A stretch of 64,000 bases of DNA from Thalassobium sp. R2A62 (lineage in GTDB: Bacteria > Pseudomonadota > Alphaproteobacteria > Rhodobacterales > Rhodobacteraceae), in contig NZ_GG697169.2 in assembly GCF_000161835.1 (NCBI RefSeq), positions 3,398,267 to 3,462,266 on the forward strand, read 5' to 3'. Below the pieces are notes generated by a model that was not told the origin of the DNA, ran no database searches, and was given only the letters and a program-made list of their open reading frames with translations. How positions within the stretch are numbered: the first letter of the stretch is position 1; each line of letters opens with the position of its first letter. Shown here piece after piece: positions 35,051-44,483 of the stretch. A program made the position numbers and the translations under genes.

Positions 35051-36346
35051 TTACGAAACTGCCTCGATCCGAATTGCGACCGGACCGTCTGCCAATATTT
35101 TGGTCGCCTCAAAGCCTGAAATCGCGCTGTCCAGCGCCTCTCGTGTGGTTTTATGTGTTACGATCAAAACCGGGGCCGTCCCGCCAGCATGATCATATTG
35201 CCGCATACGGTCGATCGAAATGCCAGCCTCGCCCAAAACGGTCGCAATCTTGGCGAGCGCTCCGGGCTTGTCATCGAGCATCATGCGCAAATAGTAGGGC
35301 GCAGGGGCAGATGTACGTGCCGCACGGCTGTCTTCAAGCTCAACCGCAGGTTTGCCAAATGTCGAAATACGTGTGCCGCGCGCGATGTCGATGACATCAG
35401 ACATCACCGCACTCGCAGTCGGGCCTTCGCCAGCACCCGCTCCGCGCAAAACGATCTGGCCGACTTGGTCACCCTCGATAACGACCATATTGGTGCCGCC
35501 TTCCAGTTGACCCAGCGGACTGGTTGCCGGAACAAGACACGGCGTCATGCGTTGCTCTAGGCCGCGTCCGGTCAGTTGTGCCACACCCAACAGTTTGATT
35601 TTGTAACCCATATCAGCGGCATGTTTGATGTCGTCGATGGTAATGCTGCCGATACCTTCCAACTCGACCGCGTCGAAATCAACGCGGGTTCCGTAAGCAA
35701 TCGCCGCCAGCAGGGCCAGTTTGTGACCCGCATCAATTCCGCCGACGTCTAAATTCGGGTCTGCTTCCAGATAGCCAAGCTGATTGGCTTCCTTAAAGAC
35801 CTCGTCATAGGGCAAGCCTGCGCTCTCCATACGGGTCAGGATGTAGTTGCACGTGCCGTTCATGACACCCATGACGCGGTCGATATCGTTGCCAGCAAGA
35901 CCTTCGGTCAATGATTTCACGACGGGGATACCGCCCGCGACTGCGGCTTCGAACCGAATGACACGGCCTGCAGCCTCGGCAGATTGTGCCAGCGCGTGAC
36001 CGTGGTGCGCAAGAAGCGCTTTGTTTGCGGTTACGACGTCTTTGCCCGCAGCAATTGCGGCTTCTGTGGCGTCCTTGGCAGGGCCTTCGTCGCCCCCCAT
36101 CAGTTCGACAAAAACATCGACATCATCGCGGGTGGCCAATGCGACTGGATCATCTTCCCACGCGTAGTCAGCCAAATTCACACCGCGATCTTTGTCACGT
36201 GAACGCGCCGATACTGCGGTAATGACGACTGGGCGGCCTGTGCGGCTCGCCAACAAATTCGCCTTTTGACGAATGATTTTCACAACACCCGCACCAACGG
36301 TGCCCAAGCCCGCAATTCCAAGCCGAAGTGGTGTCATGTCAGTCAT
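35051..36346 (-). CDS. hom: Homoserine dehydrogenase
   Basis: 431 residues. NAD(P)-binding N-terminus 'LGIAGLGTVGAGVVKII', catalytic domain with 'GIPVVKSLTEGLAGNDIDRV' and 'GVMNGTCNYILTRM' (catalytic Lys follows near 205), and a C-terminal ACT domain (about 350-425, 'KPGALAKIATVLGEAGISID') for feedback by threonine. It reduces aspartate semialdehyde to homoserine, the precursor of threonine, methionine and isoleucine. Start at 36346 with AAGGA upstream. Confidence 0.97.
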   Translation of the reverse strand: MTDMTPLRLGIAGLGTVGAGVVKIIRQKANLLASRTGRPVVITAVSARSRDKDRGVNLADYAWEDDPVALATRDDVDVFVELMGGDEGPAKDATEAAIAAGKDVVTANKALLAHHGHALAQSAEAAGRVIRFEAAVAGGIPVVKSLTEGLAGNDIDRVMGVMNGTCNYILTRMESAGLPYDEVFKEANQLGYLEADPNLDVGGIDAGHKLALLAAIAYGTRVDFDAVELEGIGSITIDDIKHAADMGYKIKLLGVAQLTGRGLEQRMTPCLVPATSPLGQLEGGTNMVVIEGDQVGQIVLRGAGAGEGPTASAVMSDVIDIARGTRISTFGKPAVELEDSRAARTSAPAPYYLRMMLDDKPGALAKIATVLGEAGISIDRMRQYDHAGGTAPVLIVTHKTTREALDSAISGFEATKILADGPVAIRIEAVS

Positions 36347-36401
36347 TTCAAAATCCTTGTCGGAGCGTTACTTGCCGCACGCTGTTACCCTAAGGTCGCA
36401 G

Positions 36402-36686
36402 CTACTGCAATGTCACTCCGCGCCTCATCCGTACGCGCGTGTTGGCGCGAATGACAGGCCCGCGTAGGCGATTTGCCCGAGCATTAAGAGCTGCGATCTG
36501 CGCATCGACATTCGCCAAAACAGCCGGCGTCGTGCGCGTGTCTGGAACGCCCGCCAAAAGGGGTTCGAGAGGGATGAGTTTTGGAAAGGCGGCGTCACGC
36601 ACAGCCGGATCAAGCGTATCATCCAGATCGGGAAAAGGGGTGCATGCCGCCAGCATCACAACAAAAAAGATTGGCAAGGCACGCAT
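36402..36686 (-). CDS. Small lipoprotein of unknown function
   Basis: 94 residues from the ATG at 36686; a longer open frame upstream would hide the signal sequence and is rejected. Signal peptide with lipobox (VMLAAC, Cys15), then a short helical region 'TPAVLANVDAQIAALNARANRL' and an Arg-rich tail (RGPVIRANTRVRMRRG). Such a small, conserved lipoprotein with an acidic/proline linker is often found upstream of hom or TetR genes in this group, with no known role. Divergent from the TetR gene by 114 bp. Confidence 0.75.
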   Translation of the reverse strand: MRALPIFFVVMLAACTPFPDLDDTLDPAVRDAAFPKLIPLEPLLAGVPDTRTTPAVLANVDAQIAALNARANRLRGPVIRANTRVRMRRGVTLQ

Positions 36687-36800
36687 AAATGGCAGGTCCG
36701 CTATTGGGTCTGTCTGCAGATTAGGCTTGCGAGCGCGTAGGGGCAAGGGCAGGTTGAGGGCGTAAAGCAAACAGGCGGGATTTTCGCCGAGAGGTGCGGC

Positions 36801-37388
36801 ATGGCACGCAAAACGGGATCACACTCGCAAATTACTGGCCCACGGGTCCGCGAAGCCGCGTTGCGCTTGATTGCGCGGCATGGGTTCGCAGCTGTTTCCA
36901 TGCGCCAAATCGCGGCCGAGGTCGGAATTCAGGCGGGTGCGCTCTATTCTTATACGCCTGATAAGCAAACCTTGCTGTTCAATCTGATGCGCGAACATAT
37001 GGACGCGCTGCTAAACGATTGGGCGGCAGTCCAAAAGCCCGAGGGCGGTATGGCTCAACTAGAGAGCTTTGCGCGGTTTCACATGGGCTATCACCTTCCG
37101 CGCCCCGATCTGGTGTTCATCTCTTATATGGAACTGCGCAATCTCAGCCCCGAGAATTTCGCCGTGATCGAACAGCTGCGCAAGACCTACGAGACCGAAG
37201 TCGAGCTGATCCTCAAACGGGGCCAAGAAGACGGCAGCATTGCGACCCAAGACGCCAAGATCACATCTCTTGCGATCATCGCGATGCTGACGGGCGTCTC
37301 TACATTGTACCGCCAAGATGGTCGGCTGCCTGAAACTGCAGTTGCAGACCTATATTGGGATTTGGTGCGAAAATCCGTGGCGCCCTAG
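36801..37388 (+). CDS. TetR-family transcriptional regulator
   Basis: 195 residues. N-terminal helix-turn-helix 'RVREAALRLIARHGFAAVSM' then 'RQIAAEVGIQAGALYSYTPD' (about 15-60), and a C-terminal helical ligand-binding domain of TetR_C_33/AcrR type. It would repress nearby genes until it binds an acyl-CoA or other small molecule. No clear partner operon adjoins it; the convergent pirin gene overlaps its end by 4 nt. The ligand is not known. Confidence 0.92.
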   Translation: MARKTGSHSQITGPRVREAALRLIARHGFAAVSMRQIAAEVGIQAGALYSYTPDKQTLLFNLMREHMDALLNDWAAVQKPEGGMAQLESFARFHMGYHLPRPDLVFISYMELRNLSPENFAVIEQLRKTYETEVELILKRGQEDGSIATQDAKITSLAIIAMLTGVSTLYRQDGRLPETAVADLYWDLVRKSVAP

Positions 37389-38296
37389 TGCGCGGGCTTG
37401 ATGAATGTGCCGTTGTTCAATTCTTTGACGGCTTGGACCAGTTCGTCGCGTGTATTCATCACGATGGGGCCGTGCCAGGCGACCGGCTCTTCGATCGGTG
37501 CGCCGGAAATGAGCAGAAACCGCATTCCGTCTGGTCCGGCCTGAACTGTAACCTTGTCGCCGTTTCCGAAGCGAACCAATGTACGATCACCTGACATGTC
37601 GCGAATGTTCAGCTCTTCACCCATGACCTCTTTTTCGAGCAACACGCCTGATGGGTTTGATGCGTCCACAAATGCTCCAGCCCCTTCAAAAATATAGGCA
37701 AAGGCACGACGGTAGGTGTCGATCTGAAAGGTTTTGCGCACGCCAGCGGGTACAGTCACATCTAGGTATTGAGGGTCTGCCGCAATGCCGTCCACCGGAC
37801 CTTTTTTACCCCAAAACTCACCTGTGATGATGCGCACGGCGACACCGTCATCGTCAATGACGGTCGGGATCGCACCGGCTGTCACATCTTGGTAACGTGG
37901 CGCCGTCATTTTTTGTGCGGCTGGCAAGTTACCCCACAACTGAAAGCCGTGCATCTGTCCGCGCGTGTTTCCGTGGGGCATTTCTTGGTGCAGAATGCCG
38001 GACCCTGCGGTCATCCATTGAACATCACCCGCACCCAGCGAACCGTTATTTCCAAGGCTGTCAGAATGATCAACCGTACCATTCAGAACGTAGGTGATCG
38101 TCTCGATCCCGCGGTGAGGATGCCAAGGGAATCCTTTCTCGAAATCTTCGGGATGGTCGTTGCGAAAATCATCAAACAACAGAAACGGATCCATCTCGCT
38201 TGGATCTTGGAACCCAAAGGCCCGATGCAGTTTAACACCTGCACCTTCCATTGTTGGTGTGGCTTGGCGGGTTTCCAAAGTGGGGCGTAGTGACAT
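37385..38296 (-). CDS. Pirin family protein
   Basis: 303 residues from the ATG at 38296, which follows AAAGGAGAC. Bicupin fold: N-terminal cupin with metal ligands in 'GFPWHPHRGIETITYVLNG' (His near 58-60), then 'HQE' near 102, and a C-terminal cupin with 'GDRTLVRFGNGDKV'. Bacterial pirins act as quercetin dioxygenases or modulate metabolic enzymes. Divergent from the dehydrogenase gene at 38482 with a 185-bp gap that holds the promoters but no other clear element. Confidence 0.94.
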   Translation of the reverse strand: MSLRPTLETRQATPTMEGAGVKLHRAFGFQDPSEMDPFLLFDDFRNDHPEDFEKGFPWHPHRGIETITYVLNGTVDHSDSLGNNGSLGAGDVQWMTAGSGILHQEMPHGNTRGQMHGFQLWGNLPAAQKMTAPRYQDVTAGAIPTVIDDDGVAVRIITGEFWGKKGPVDGIAADPQYLDVTVPAGVRKTFQIDTYRRAFAYIFEGAGAFVDASNPSGVLLEKEVMGEELNIRDMSGDRTLVRFGNGDKVTVQAGPDGMRFLLISGAPIEEPVAWHGPIVMNTRDELVQAVKELNNGTFIKPAH

Positions 38297-38481
38297 GATC
38301 TGTCTCCTTTGATCTGTACCTAATGATCCAGCGGGTTTGGGGCAATTGCACAAACTGTGCAGACGAACATGGATTTGGTGCGGCGCTGCACATGAAAAAT
38401 TGCACTCTAAGCGTCGCAAATAGACCTGACGTTTCCAGCGAAACCCGTTTGTCTGGGTAAAATATTGCGATGGAGAGCAGG

Positions 38482-39426
38482 ATGAAAGTTGGATTTATTG
38501 GACTAGGAAATGTCGGGGGCAAACTCTCGGGCAGCTTGCTGCGCAACGGGGTTGATCTGGTTGTTCATGATCTGAATTCGGAACTGGTTGCCGATTGTGT
38601 GGCACGTGGTGCCCAAGACGGAGGGTCGCCTGCTCAGATGATGCAAGACTGCGACGCCGTCATCACCTGTTTGCCGTCACCTGCTGCATCGGACGCTGTC
38701 GTCAGCCAAATGATGCCCCATGCGACGGCTGGCAAAATCTGGATGGAGATGAGCACAACAGACGAAGCCGAAGTCAAACGATTGGGAAGCCAAGTGATTG
38801 CTCAGGGCGGTGCAGCGGTTGATTGCCCGGTCTCTGGTGGGTGCCACCGTGCCGATACAGGCAACATCAGCATCTTTGCTGGATGTGATCGCGCGACGTT
38901 CGAGAAAATTCTGCCTTTGCTCACCGTGATGGGCCGCCGCGTGTTGCACACTGGCGATCTGGGATCTGCGTCCGTTCTCAAGGTTGTGACGAATTTTCTA
39001 GCCACTGCGAACCTGATTTCCTGCGCCGAAGCGCTGACTGTATGCAAAGGGGCCGATATGGATATGGGCGTCGCTTACGAGGCGATCGCGATGTCATCGG
39101 GCACCAGCTTTGTTCATGAAACCGAAAGCCAAGTCATCTTGAATGGCAGCCGCGATATTTCGTTCACCATGGATTTGGTAGCCAAAGACATCGGCCTGTT
39201 CCAAGAGGTTGCTGATCGCGCTGGCGTCGAGCTGGAAATGAGCCCGCTCATGATCAACATCTTCAATGATGGTATCGAGAAATACGGACCCCGCGAATTG
39301 TCCCCCAATATTATTCGCCGTCTCGAAGATCGTACCGGATTGGACGTTACAGCACCGGGCTTTCCGCCAGAGATGAAAGATGATGAACCAGAAGAGCGTG
39401 GCGCCGAGATCGTCGTCCGTCGCTAG
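38482..39426 (+). CDS. 3-Hydroxyisobutyrate dehydrogenase family oxidoreductase
   Basis: About 314 residues (an in-frame ATG four codons earlier is the alternative). NAD-binding 'VGFIGLGNVGGKLSGSLL', substrate segment 'DCPVSGGCHRADTGNISIF' near 118, and catalytic Lys in 'VLKVVTNFLATANL' near 172. This is the beta-hydroxyacid dehydrogenase family (MmsB, GarR, TSR). It oxidises a 3-hydroxy acid with NAD(P). The C-terminus extends about 20 residues past the usual end and is acidic (EMKDDEPEERG). Single gene. Confidence 0.9.
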   Translation: MKVGFIGLGNVGGKLSGSLLRNGVDLVVHDLNSELVADCVARGAQDGGSPAQMMQDCDAVITCLPSPAASDAVVSQMMPHATAGKIWMEMSTTDEAEVKRLGSQVIAQGGAAVDCPVSGGCHRADTGNISIFAGCDRATFEKILPLLTVMGRRVLHTGDLGSASVLKVVTNFLATANLISCAEALTVCKGADMDMGVAYEAIAMSSGTSFVHETESQVILNGSRDISFTMDLVAKDIGLFQEVADRAGVELEMSPLMINIFNDGIEKYGPRELSPNIIRRLEDRTGLDVTAPGFPPEMKDDEPEERGAEIVVRR

Positions 39427-39482
39427 TATTTTCGCGGATAGCGCGATATGAGGCAGTCACTTGATGACAAAAGGCTGCCCTG

Positions 39483-39959
39483 ATGACCACTGACGCTCCA
39501 CTCGCTACTCTGACCGCCTCGGCTCCGCGCCGTATATTTGCTTGTGCGGTTTTGATTTCGTTGGGGGCGATGCTGGTCTATCTCGCCTTTTCGACGGCTC
39601 CATCGTTTGGCTGGCGGATCTTCTTGCTGGCGTTTGGGGCGGGTGTCTTGTGGATCGCGGAACGTTTGCGCCGTGCCACGCTAATGGTCATCACCTTTGA
39701 TGAAACAGGGGTGTGGGACAATACCGGCGAAATGATCGCTGAAACGGATGATATTCAGGCCGTCGAACGCGGTGTGTTTGCGATGAAGCCGTCAAACGGG
39801 TTTACGCTTGTTCTGAAAAACCGTCAGAAACGGCGCTGGGCGCCGGGGATGTTTTGGCAGTCAGGTCGTCGTGTTGGTGTCGGTGGTGTTACTGCTGCAG
39901 GGGCCGCAAAATTTATGGCCGAACGCATCGCGACCGAAATCGCGCTGCGTCAGAGCTAA
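39483..39959 (+). CDS. Conserved membrane protein of unknown function
   Basis: 158 residues with two membrane spans (about 17-38 and 44-62) followed by a soluble PH-like beta domain: 'MVITFDETGVWDNTGEMIAE' and 'FTLVLKNRQKRRWAPGMFW'. The arrangement resembles small bacterial proteins with a YdbS/PH-type fold, but no function is assigned. It is convergent with, and abuts, the TadE-like gene. Confidence 0.75.
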   Translation: MTTDAPLATLTASAPRRIFACAVLISLGAMLVYLAFSTAPSFGWRIFLLAFGAGVLWIAERLRRATLMVITFDETGVWDNTGEMIAETDDIQAVERGVFAMKPSNGFTLVLKNRQKRRWAPGMFWQSGRRVGVGGVTAAGAAKFMAERIATEIALRQS

Positions 39960-40550
39960 TTAGCAATCGACGACCGGAGCGTCGTCACCACCCCAGTTGT
40001 TGCTCAAATTGCCTGGTTGTTCCCAGCAAACCTGTGGCGCAAAACGGGGGCGTGTCACCACATGGTTGTAGATCGTAAAGGGCTCAAGTCCGACGTTGAA
40101 TGACGGCATGAAGTCGAGCCAGCTTTCAAACAGGATGACAACTTCGCCATCTGGCATCACAGGCAACTGGTTGTGTATCTGTGCCAACGACGTGGTGTTC
40201 AAGACGCCAACTCCGCCACGTTCTTTGGACCAGTTAACACGGTACTGATTATTGCCCGCGTCAAACCGCACCATGGTGAGGCGGATGCGCGCTGTGTTCG
40301 GGGATTCTGTCATAAAGTTAAACAACTGCTGCATCGACATCATGTAGGTCGGGTTCACATAGTCCAACTCGCGGCTTAACAAGTCCGAGAACGTATAGGT
40401 TGCTTTGGTCGCGTTGGCCTTTGTGCGGTAGGCATCAAAGAACACAAACATGGCCAAATAGGTCCACACCAGCATCGGGGCCACAAGCGCCATCTCGACG
40501 GACAAGCTGCCGCGTTCATCATGGTGGAATGATTTGAGGTACGACCACAT
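39960..40550 (-). CDS. TadE/TadG-like pilus assembly protein
   Basis: 196 residues. N-terminus 'HHDERGSLSVEMALVAPML' matches the TadE pilin-like cleavage/transmembrane motif (GS(L)SVExA), with one span to about residue 42. The remaining 150 residues are periplasmic, with two Cys near the end. Such pseudopilins take part in Flp pilus assembly. It follows the second TadE-like gene by 3 bp, on the same strand. No tadA, tadB or flp gene is in the window. Confidence 0.85.
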   Translation of the reverse strand: MWSYLKSFHHDERGSLSVEMALVAPMLVWTYLAMFVFFDAYRTKANATKATYTFSDLLSRELDYVNPTYMMSMQQLFNFMTESPNTARIRLTMVRFDAGNNQYRVNWSKERGGVGVLNTTSLAQIHNQLPVMPDGEVVILFESWLDFMPSFNVGLEPFTIYNHVVTRPRFAPQVCWEQPGNLSNNWGGDDAPVVDC

Positions 40551-40553
40551 AAC

Positions 40554-41189
40554 TTAGGGCTCCATCACAAAGGCGGAGTAGGCGATCAATGGGATACCGC
40601 TCTTTTTGATTAACGGAACACCATTGGCGTCGCGCATAATGTCGCCGTTCTCATTTGTTCTCGGGACCAGCTTGCCGTTTTCATCGACCAAAAAGCGTTT
40701 GCCCAAACCGACGGTTGGAAAGAACGGGTCGATCAACGCGCACACGCGCAAGACCATAAGCTGGTTCTGAGTGCCTGACGTGACTTCACGAGCAGGGACC
40801 GCAGGATCATCACGGTCGCGGCAATCTGCAACCGTCGGGATCAAAGTCAGAGAACGCGGATCAATTGGCCGCATCTCAACTTTTACCTGATTGACGCAAT
40901 CGGGAATGATGCTAGCCGTGCTGCAGATCATGTTGGTTATCTGAGCTGCGCCGACTGGACCCGGTGACGTCGTTCCCAAGCGGATCGCACGTACGGCCAA
41001 GTCGGTGCCGCGTTCTAGCATCACTTGGCGTGTCATGACGAGGCCAACCTCAATCGATGTCGCAACCAGCACGATGAACACAGGGAACAGGATTACAAAC
41101 TCGACGCTTGAACTGCCGTCTTCGTTCTTACGAAAGCGAACGACAGGGGCAAGCCAATCTGCCACCCTAGATTTGAGTGCCTGGATCAT
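40554..41189 (-). CDS. TadE-like pilus assembly protein
   Basis: 211 residues. N-terminal motif 'NEDGSSSVEFVILFPVFIVL' is the TadE signature (G-S-x-x-VE-F) with one membrane span, followed by a periplasmic domain with four Cys (near 88, 97, 121 and 149), probably disulfide-linked, and a C-terminal repeat-like segment 'DENGKLVPRTNENGDIMRD'. Overlaps the TadG-like gene by 4 nt, so the three pseudopilin genes form an operon. Confidence 0.88.
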   Translation of the reverse strand: MIQALKSRVADWLAPVVRFRKNEDGSSSVEFVILFPVFIVLVATSIEVGLVMTRQVMLERGTDLAVRAIRLGTTSPGPVGAAQITNMICSTASIIPDCVNQVKVEMRPIDPRSLTLIPTVADCRDRDDPAVPAREVTSGTQNQLMVLRVCALIDPFFPTVGLGKRFLVDENGKLVPRTNENGDIMRDANGVPLIKKSGIPLIAYSAFVMEP

Positions 41190-42622
41190 AGGACCAGTCT
41201 CAGCTGGTTGATCTGACGTGCAATCGACGCAAACGCTTCGCTGAGCTCGACGCCTTCCACACGGAAGAAGTGGCTAGGCGACGACGCACAGTCCAGCATT
41301 TCGCCAGCAGCATGGTTCGAGACCTCAAAGCCGATTGTCCAAACTAGGATGCCTTCAGCTTTTGCAGCGTCACAGATCGACTGCAGCATGGTGTCGGCTT
41401 GGGTCGCTGTGAACTTCTTGTAGTAGTAGTTCTGGTCGATATCACGATCGATGTAATTGTTAGTAAAGAAGAACAGTTGGTAACGATCCCAGTGCGCAAT
41501 CTGCGACGGGGTAGAATAGAATTCGTCGCTGATACGGTAGGTGTCTACGTTTTGACCATCTGTCATCAGAACAATCGTCTTGAGCGTCTCTGGGTCGTTG
41601 TAAGCGACAGGACGACCAGCGAACTCAGGGTCTACTTTGTTGTTCGCAATCATGGCTGTCACGATCGGACGGAAGGTCGGGTCAAGCATCGACACACCCC
41701 ATTTCATCCCAAGGTGGATCGCCGTGTTTGCACGGGCTCGTAGGCTTGTCACTGTACTCTTGAGCGATGTCGCGTCCTGGCTGAACGGAACGATCCGCTC
41801 ATAACTCTGCATTGGACAACCTGGGTTGTTCACGTAGCTCGAAGACCAGCCGTATTGGAAGTGCTGCATCTGCTTATAGGTCCGGGTCGACACAGGCGGA
41901 ACATCCAGAGCTGCCGTGTTGAAGTCGGCTGGTTCAAAGTCGATGCAATGCGAAAAGTTGTGCTTTTGGTCTACCGTCAGCTGATCAAAGATATCTGGCC
42001 CTGCGTTCACCTGCGCAGTGTAGGGAATAATATTGAGCGAGATCAGATCCTCTGTTTCTGGACGGATCACTGTATCAATGAATGTATGGGAGGCGGTCCG
42101 CAGTGTGCTCAACTTGTTGTTGCGGCCCATCGAGCCTGAAATATCTACAACAAGCGAAATCTCTACGTTGGATACACGTTCCTCTGCGGTTGCGTCGCCG
42201 CGGATCGCCAATTCGGTTTGACCCGACAGACGCATAAAGGTCGTTGGCATCGTCATGTTGCCTTGGGCGCTGATGATTCTGTAGTTCAGGCCTTGGTCGA
42301 CAGTCGTCGACGTCAAAAAGCTCGAGAGTCCGGCTTTGGCGAAATAATCGGTGACAACCGCTGCGGGCGATAGTGTCTGGTCCAGATCGGCTGCAGCGAG
42401 AACGGCGCGATCTAGCGTACCTTGAAGGCGCGCGCGGTGTGTTTCGTAACGCATGAGGTCCAGCGCCATACCAGCGGTCAGCAACATCAACACAAACATA
42501 AACAAAGAGAAGATGATAAACGCACCATCTTCGTCTCTTGCGAACTCTTTAACAAATCGCTTGGCCGAGCGCGTGGTGCGTGCGGCATTCCACACCTCTT
42601 TCAAGGTCACAGCGTGTTTCAT
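41186..42622 (-). CDS. TadG-like protein with von Willebrand factor A domain
   Basis: 478 residues from the ATG at 42622, which follows AAGGGATTGAA. The N-terminus has 'FARDEDGAFIIFSLFMFVLM' (TadE/G-type span, about 30-52). A vWA domain follows with MIDAS residues Asp-x-Ser-x-Ser in 'LVVDISGSMGRNNKL' (near 163) and 'LMTDGQNVDTYRISD' (near 350). TadG proteins anchor the Flp pilus apparatus to the envelope. First gene of the three-gene TadE/TadG operon. No ATPase or secretin is nearby, so the operon works with a Tad system elsewhere, or alone. Confidence 0.9.
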   Translation of the reverse strand: MKHAVTLKEVWNAARTTRSAKRFVKEFARDEDGAFIIFSLFMFVLMLLTAGMALDLMRYETHRARLQGTLDRAVLAAADLDQTLSPAAVVTDYFAKAGLSSFLTSTTVDQGLNYRIISAQGNMTMPTTFMRLSGQTELAIRGDATAEERVSNVEISLVVDISGSMGRNNKLSTLRTASHTFIDTVIRPETEDLISLNIIPYTAQVNAGPDIFDQLTVDQKHNFSHCIDFEPADFNTAALDVPPVSTRTYKQMQHFQYGWSSSYVNNPGCPMQSYERIVPFSQDATSLKSTVTSLRARANTAIHLGMKWGVSMLDPTFRPIVTAMIANNKVDPEFAGRPVAYNDPETLKTIVLMTDGQNVDTYRISDEFYSTPSQIAHWDRYQLFFFTNNYIDRDIDQNYYYKKFTATQADTMLQSICDAAKAEGILVWTIGFEVSNHAAGEMLDCASSPSHFFRVEGVELSEAFASIARQINQLRLVL

Positions 42623-42997
42623 TTCAATCCCTTCACAGCCCCAAAAAAAGGGGCATTGGCTGGACGACGCACTTGTCGCCAAGGAAGTTTTAATCAGAGC
42701 AGGGTGTTCAAATTTGGGCGAGAGAGGTTCAATCTTGGCGGAAGTTTGTCAAACTGTGCTCGTTTTCGCGTCAATCGGCCCCTTTGGCGGGGGATTGGAC
42801 ACAAATTTCACAAAAATTATAAATTGAGACAGAAAGGCTCAATGGAACGTTAACCAATTGGATGCTTTTTGGGATCCGAAACAAAAAGTTTTTAAAGTGA
42901 TGAAAATTTGTGCGTTTTCCGGTGGCTTTTGTTTCGCTGCTGCGCTTTGATAACAACGTGCGGGCATTGGCGCGCACCGTCATTGCAGGAGGGCCAG
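42623..42997. other. 375-bp gene-free region between tadG-like and gdhA
   Basis: No convincing gene. It is AT-rich in its middle (42801-42830) and must carry the two divergent promoters. A GCCCC-A7-GGGGC hairpin (42638-42654) lies 16 bases before the tadG-like start, and an inverted repeat ATTGAG-N9-CTCAAT (42823-42843) lies 155 bases before gdhA. No known regulator motif is recognised. Confidence 0.5.
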
Positions 42998-44428
42998 ATG
43001 GCCGACATCCAAGAGCCGAGCTTTCGTGAATCCGTTGATATTATGGTCAAGCGCGCCATGGCGCTTATGGATCTTCCGCCGGGTCTAGAAGAAAAAATCA
43101 GAGTATGTAACGCGACCTATACGGTCCGTTTTGGCGTTCGTTTGCGCGGCGAAATTCAAACGTTTACAGGGTATCGGTCGGTCCACTCCGAACATATGGA
43201 ACCTGTGAAAGGCGGAATACGCTATTCACTAGGCGTACATCAGGACGAGGTCGAGGCGCTCGCTGCGCTGATGACCTACAAATGCGCGCTGGTTGAGGCG
43301 CCGTTTGGTGGGTCCAAAGGCGGGCTTTGCATCAATCCGAACGAATATGAAGAGCACGAACTTGAACTGATTACGCGCCGCTTTGCGTATGAGCTCGCGA
43401 AACGTGACCTGATCCATCCATCACAAAACGTCCCCGCTCCCGACATGGGCACAGGCGAGCGCGAAATGGCGTGGATTGCGGACCAATACAAACGCATGAA
43501 CACAACGGACATCAACTCGGCCGCGTGTGTCACCGGTAAACCGATCAATGCGGGCGGCATCCAAGGCCGGACCGAGGCGACAGGTCGTGGTGTCCAATAT
43601 GCATTGCAAGAGTTCTTCCGTCATCCTGAAGACATGAAGGCTGCCGGCCTAACAGGTAATCTTTCTGGCAAACGCGTTGTCGTTCAGGGCCTCGGCAATG
43701 TGGGCTACCACGCGGCCAAGTTTCTTCAGGAAGAAGACGGCTCGAAAATCATTGGCATTATCGAACATGATGGCGCACTTTTCGATGAAAATGGACTTGA
43801 TGTCGAAGACGTGAGGGCTTGGATTGGTGAACGCCGCGGTGTGACCGGCTATCCAAAAGCCACGCACACGACTGACGGGTCCAGCATTCTCGAGGTGGAT
43901 TGCGATATCCTGATCCCTGCGGCGCTCGAAGGGGTGATCCACATGGGCAACGCGGCCAACGTCAAGGCGCCTTTGATCATCGAGGCAGCGAATGGACCTG
44001 TGACGGCTGGGGCCGATGACATCCTGCGCGAAAAGGGCTGTGTGATTATCCCTGACATGTTTGCGAACGCAGGTGGTGTGACCGTCAGCTACTTTGAATG
44101 GGTCAAAAACCTGAGCCACATCCGGTTTGGACGCATGCAGCGTCGCGCCGAGGAATCGCGCCACCAGTTGGTTGTCGACGAGCTCGAGCGTTTGTCCAAG
44201 GACAGCGGCATTGGTTGGGAACTGAGCCCTGATTTCAAAGAGCGCTACCTGCGAGGCGCAGGCGAGCTCGAGCTTGTCCGGTCAGGTCTCGATGACACAA
44301 TGCGTGCGGCGTATCAGTCGATGCGAGAGGTCTGGCACAGCCGCGACGATGTCACGGACTTGCGCACCGCGGCCTATCTGGTTGCAATCGGCAAAGTGTC
44401 AGCAAGCTACCGCGCCAAAGGTCTCTGA
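42998..44428 (+). CDS. gdhA: Glu/Leu/Phe/Val dehydrogenase (glutamate dehydrogenase)
   Basis: 476 residues from the ATG at 42998 with GCAGGAGG upstream; the open frame before it is not homologous. Substrate domain with catalytic Lys in 'MTYKCALVEAPFGGSKGG' (near 92) and Asp in 'NVPAPDMGTGEREM', followed by the Rossmann domain 'VVVQGLGNVGYHAAKF' (near 230). It deaminates glutamate (or a related amino acid) to 2-oxoglutarate and ammonium with NAD(P). It is transcribed alone, ending in a strong terminator. Confidence 0.94.
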   Translation: MADIQEPSFRESVDIMVKRAMALMDLPPGLEEKIRVCNATYTVRFGVRLRGEIQTFTGYRSVHSEHMEPVKGGIRYSLGVHQDEVEALAALMTYKCALVEAPFGGSKGGLCINPNEYEEHELELITRRFAYELAKRDLIHPSQNVPAPDMGTGEREMAWIADQYKRMNTTDINSAACVTGKPINAGGIQGRTEATGRGVQYALQEFFRHPEDMKAAGLTGNLSGKRVVVQGLGNVGYHAAKFLQEEDGSKIIGIIEHDGALFDENGLDVEDVRAWIGERRGVTGYPKATHTTDGSSILEVDCDILIPAALEGVIHMGNAANVKAPLIIEAANGPVTAGADDILREKGCVIIPDMFANAGGVTVSYFEWVKNLSHIRFGRMQRRAEESRHQLVVDELERLSKDSGIGWELSPDFKERYLRGAGELELVRSGLDDTMRAAYQSMREVWHSRDDVTDLRTAAYLVAIGKVSASYRAKGL

Positions 44429-44453
44429 CCTTAGGCACAAAACCCTATCATTG

Positions 44454-44483
44454 AGGCGGCTCTTTCATCAGAGCCGCCTTTTT
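44454..44483 (+). terminator. Rho-independent terminator of gdhA
   Basis: The 9-bp perfect stem AGGCGGCTC (44454-44462) and GAGCCGCCT (44471-44479) with an 8-nt loop is followed by TTTTC. Confidence 0.9.

Noticed and set aside
42771-42983. 70-codon open frame on the minus strand in the gdhA upstream gap
   Set aside because: No ribosome site, no hydrophobic or conserved pattern, and it lies over the expected promoter region.
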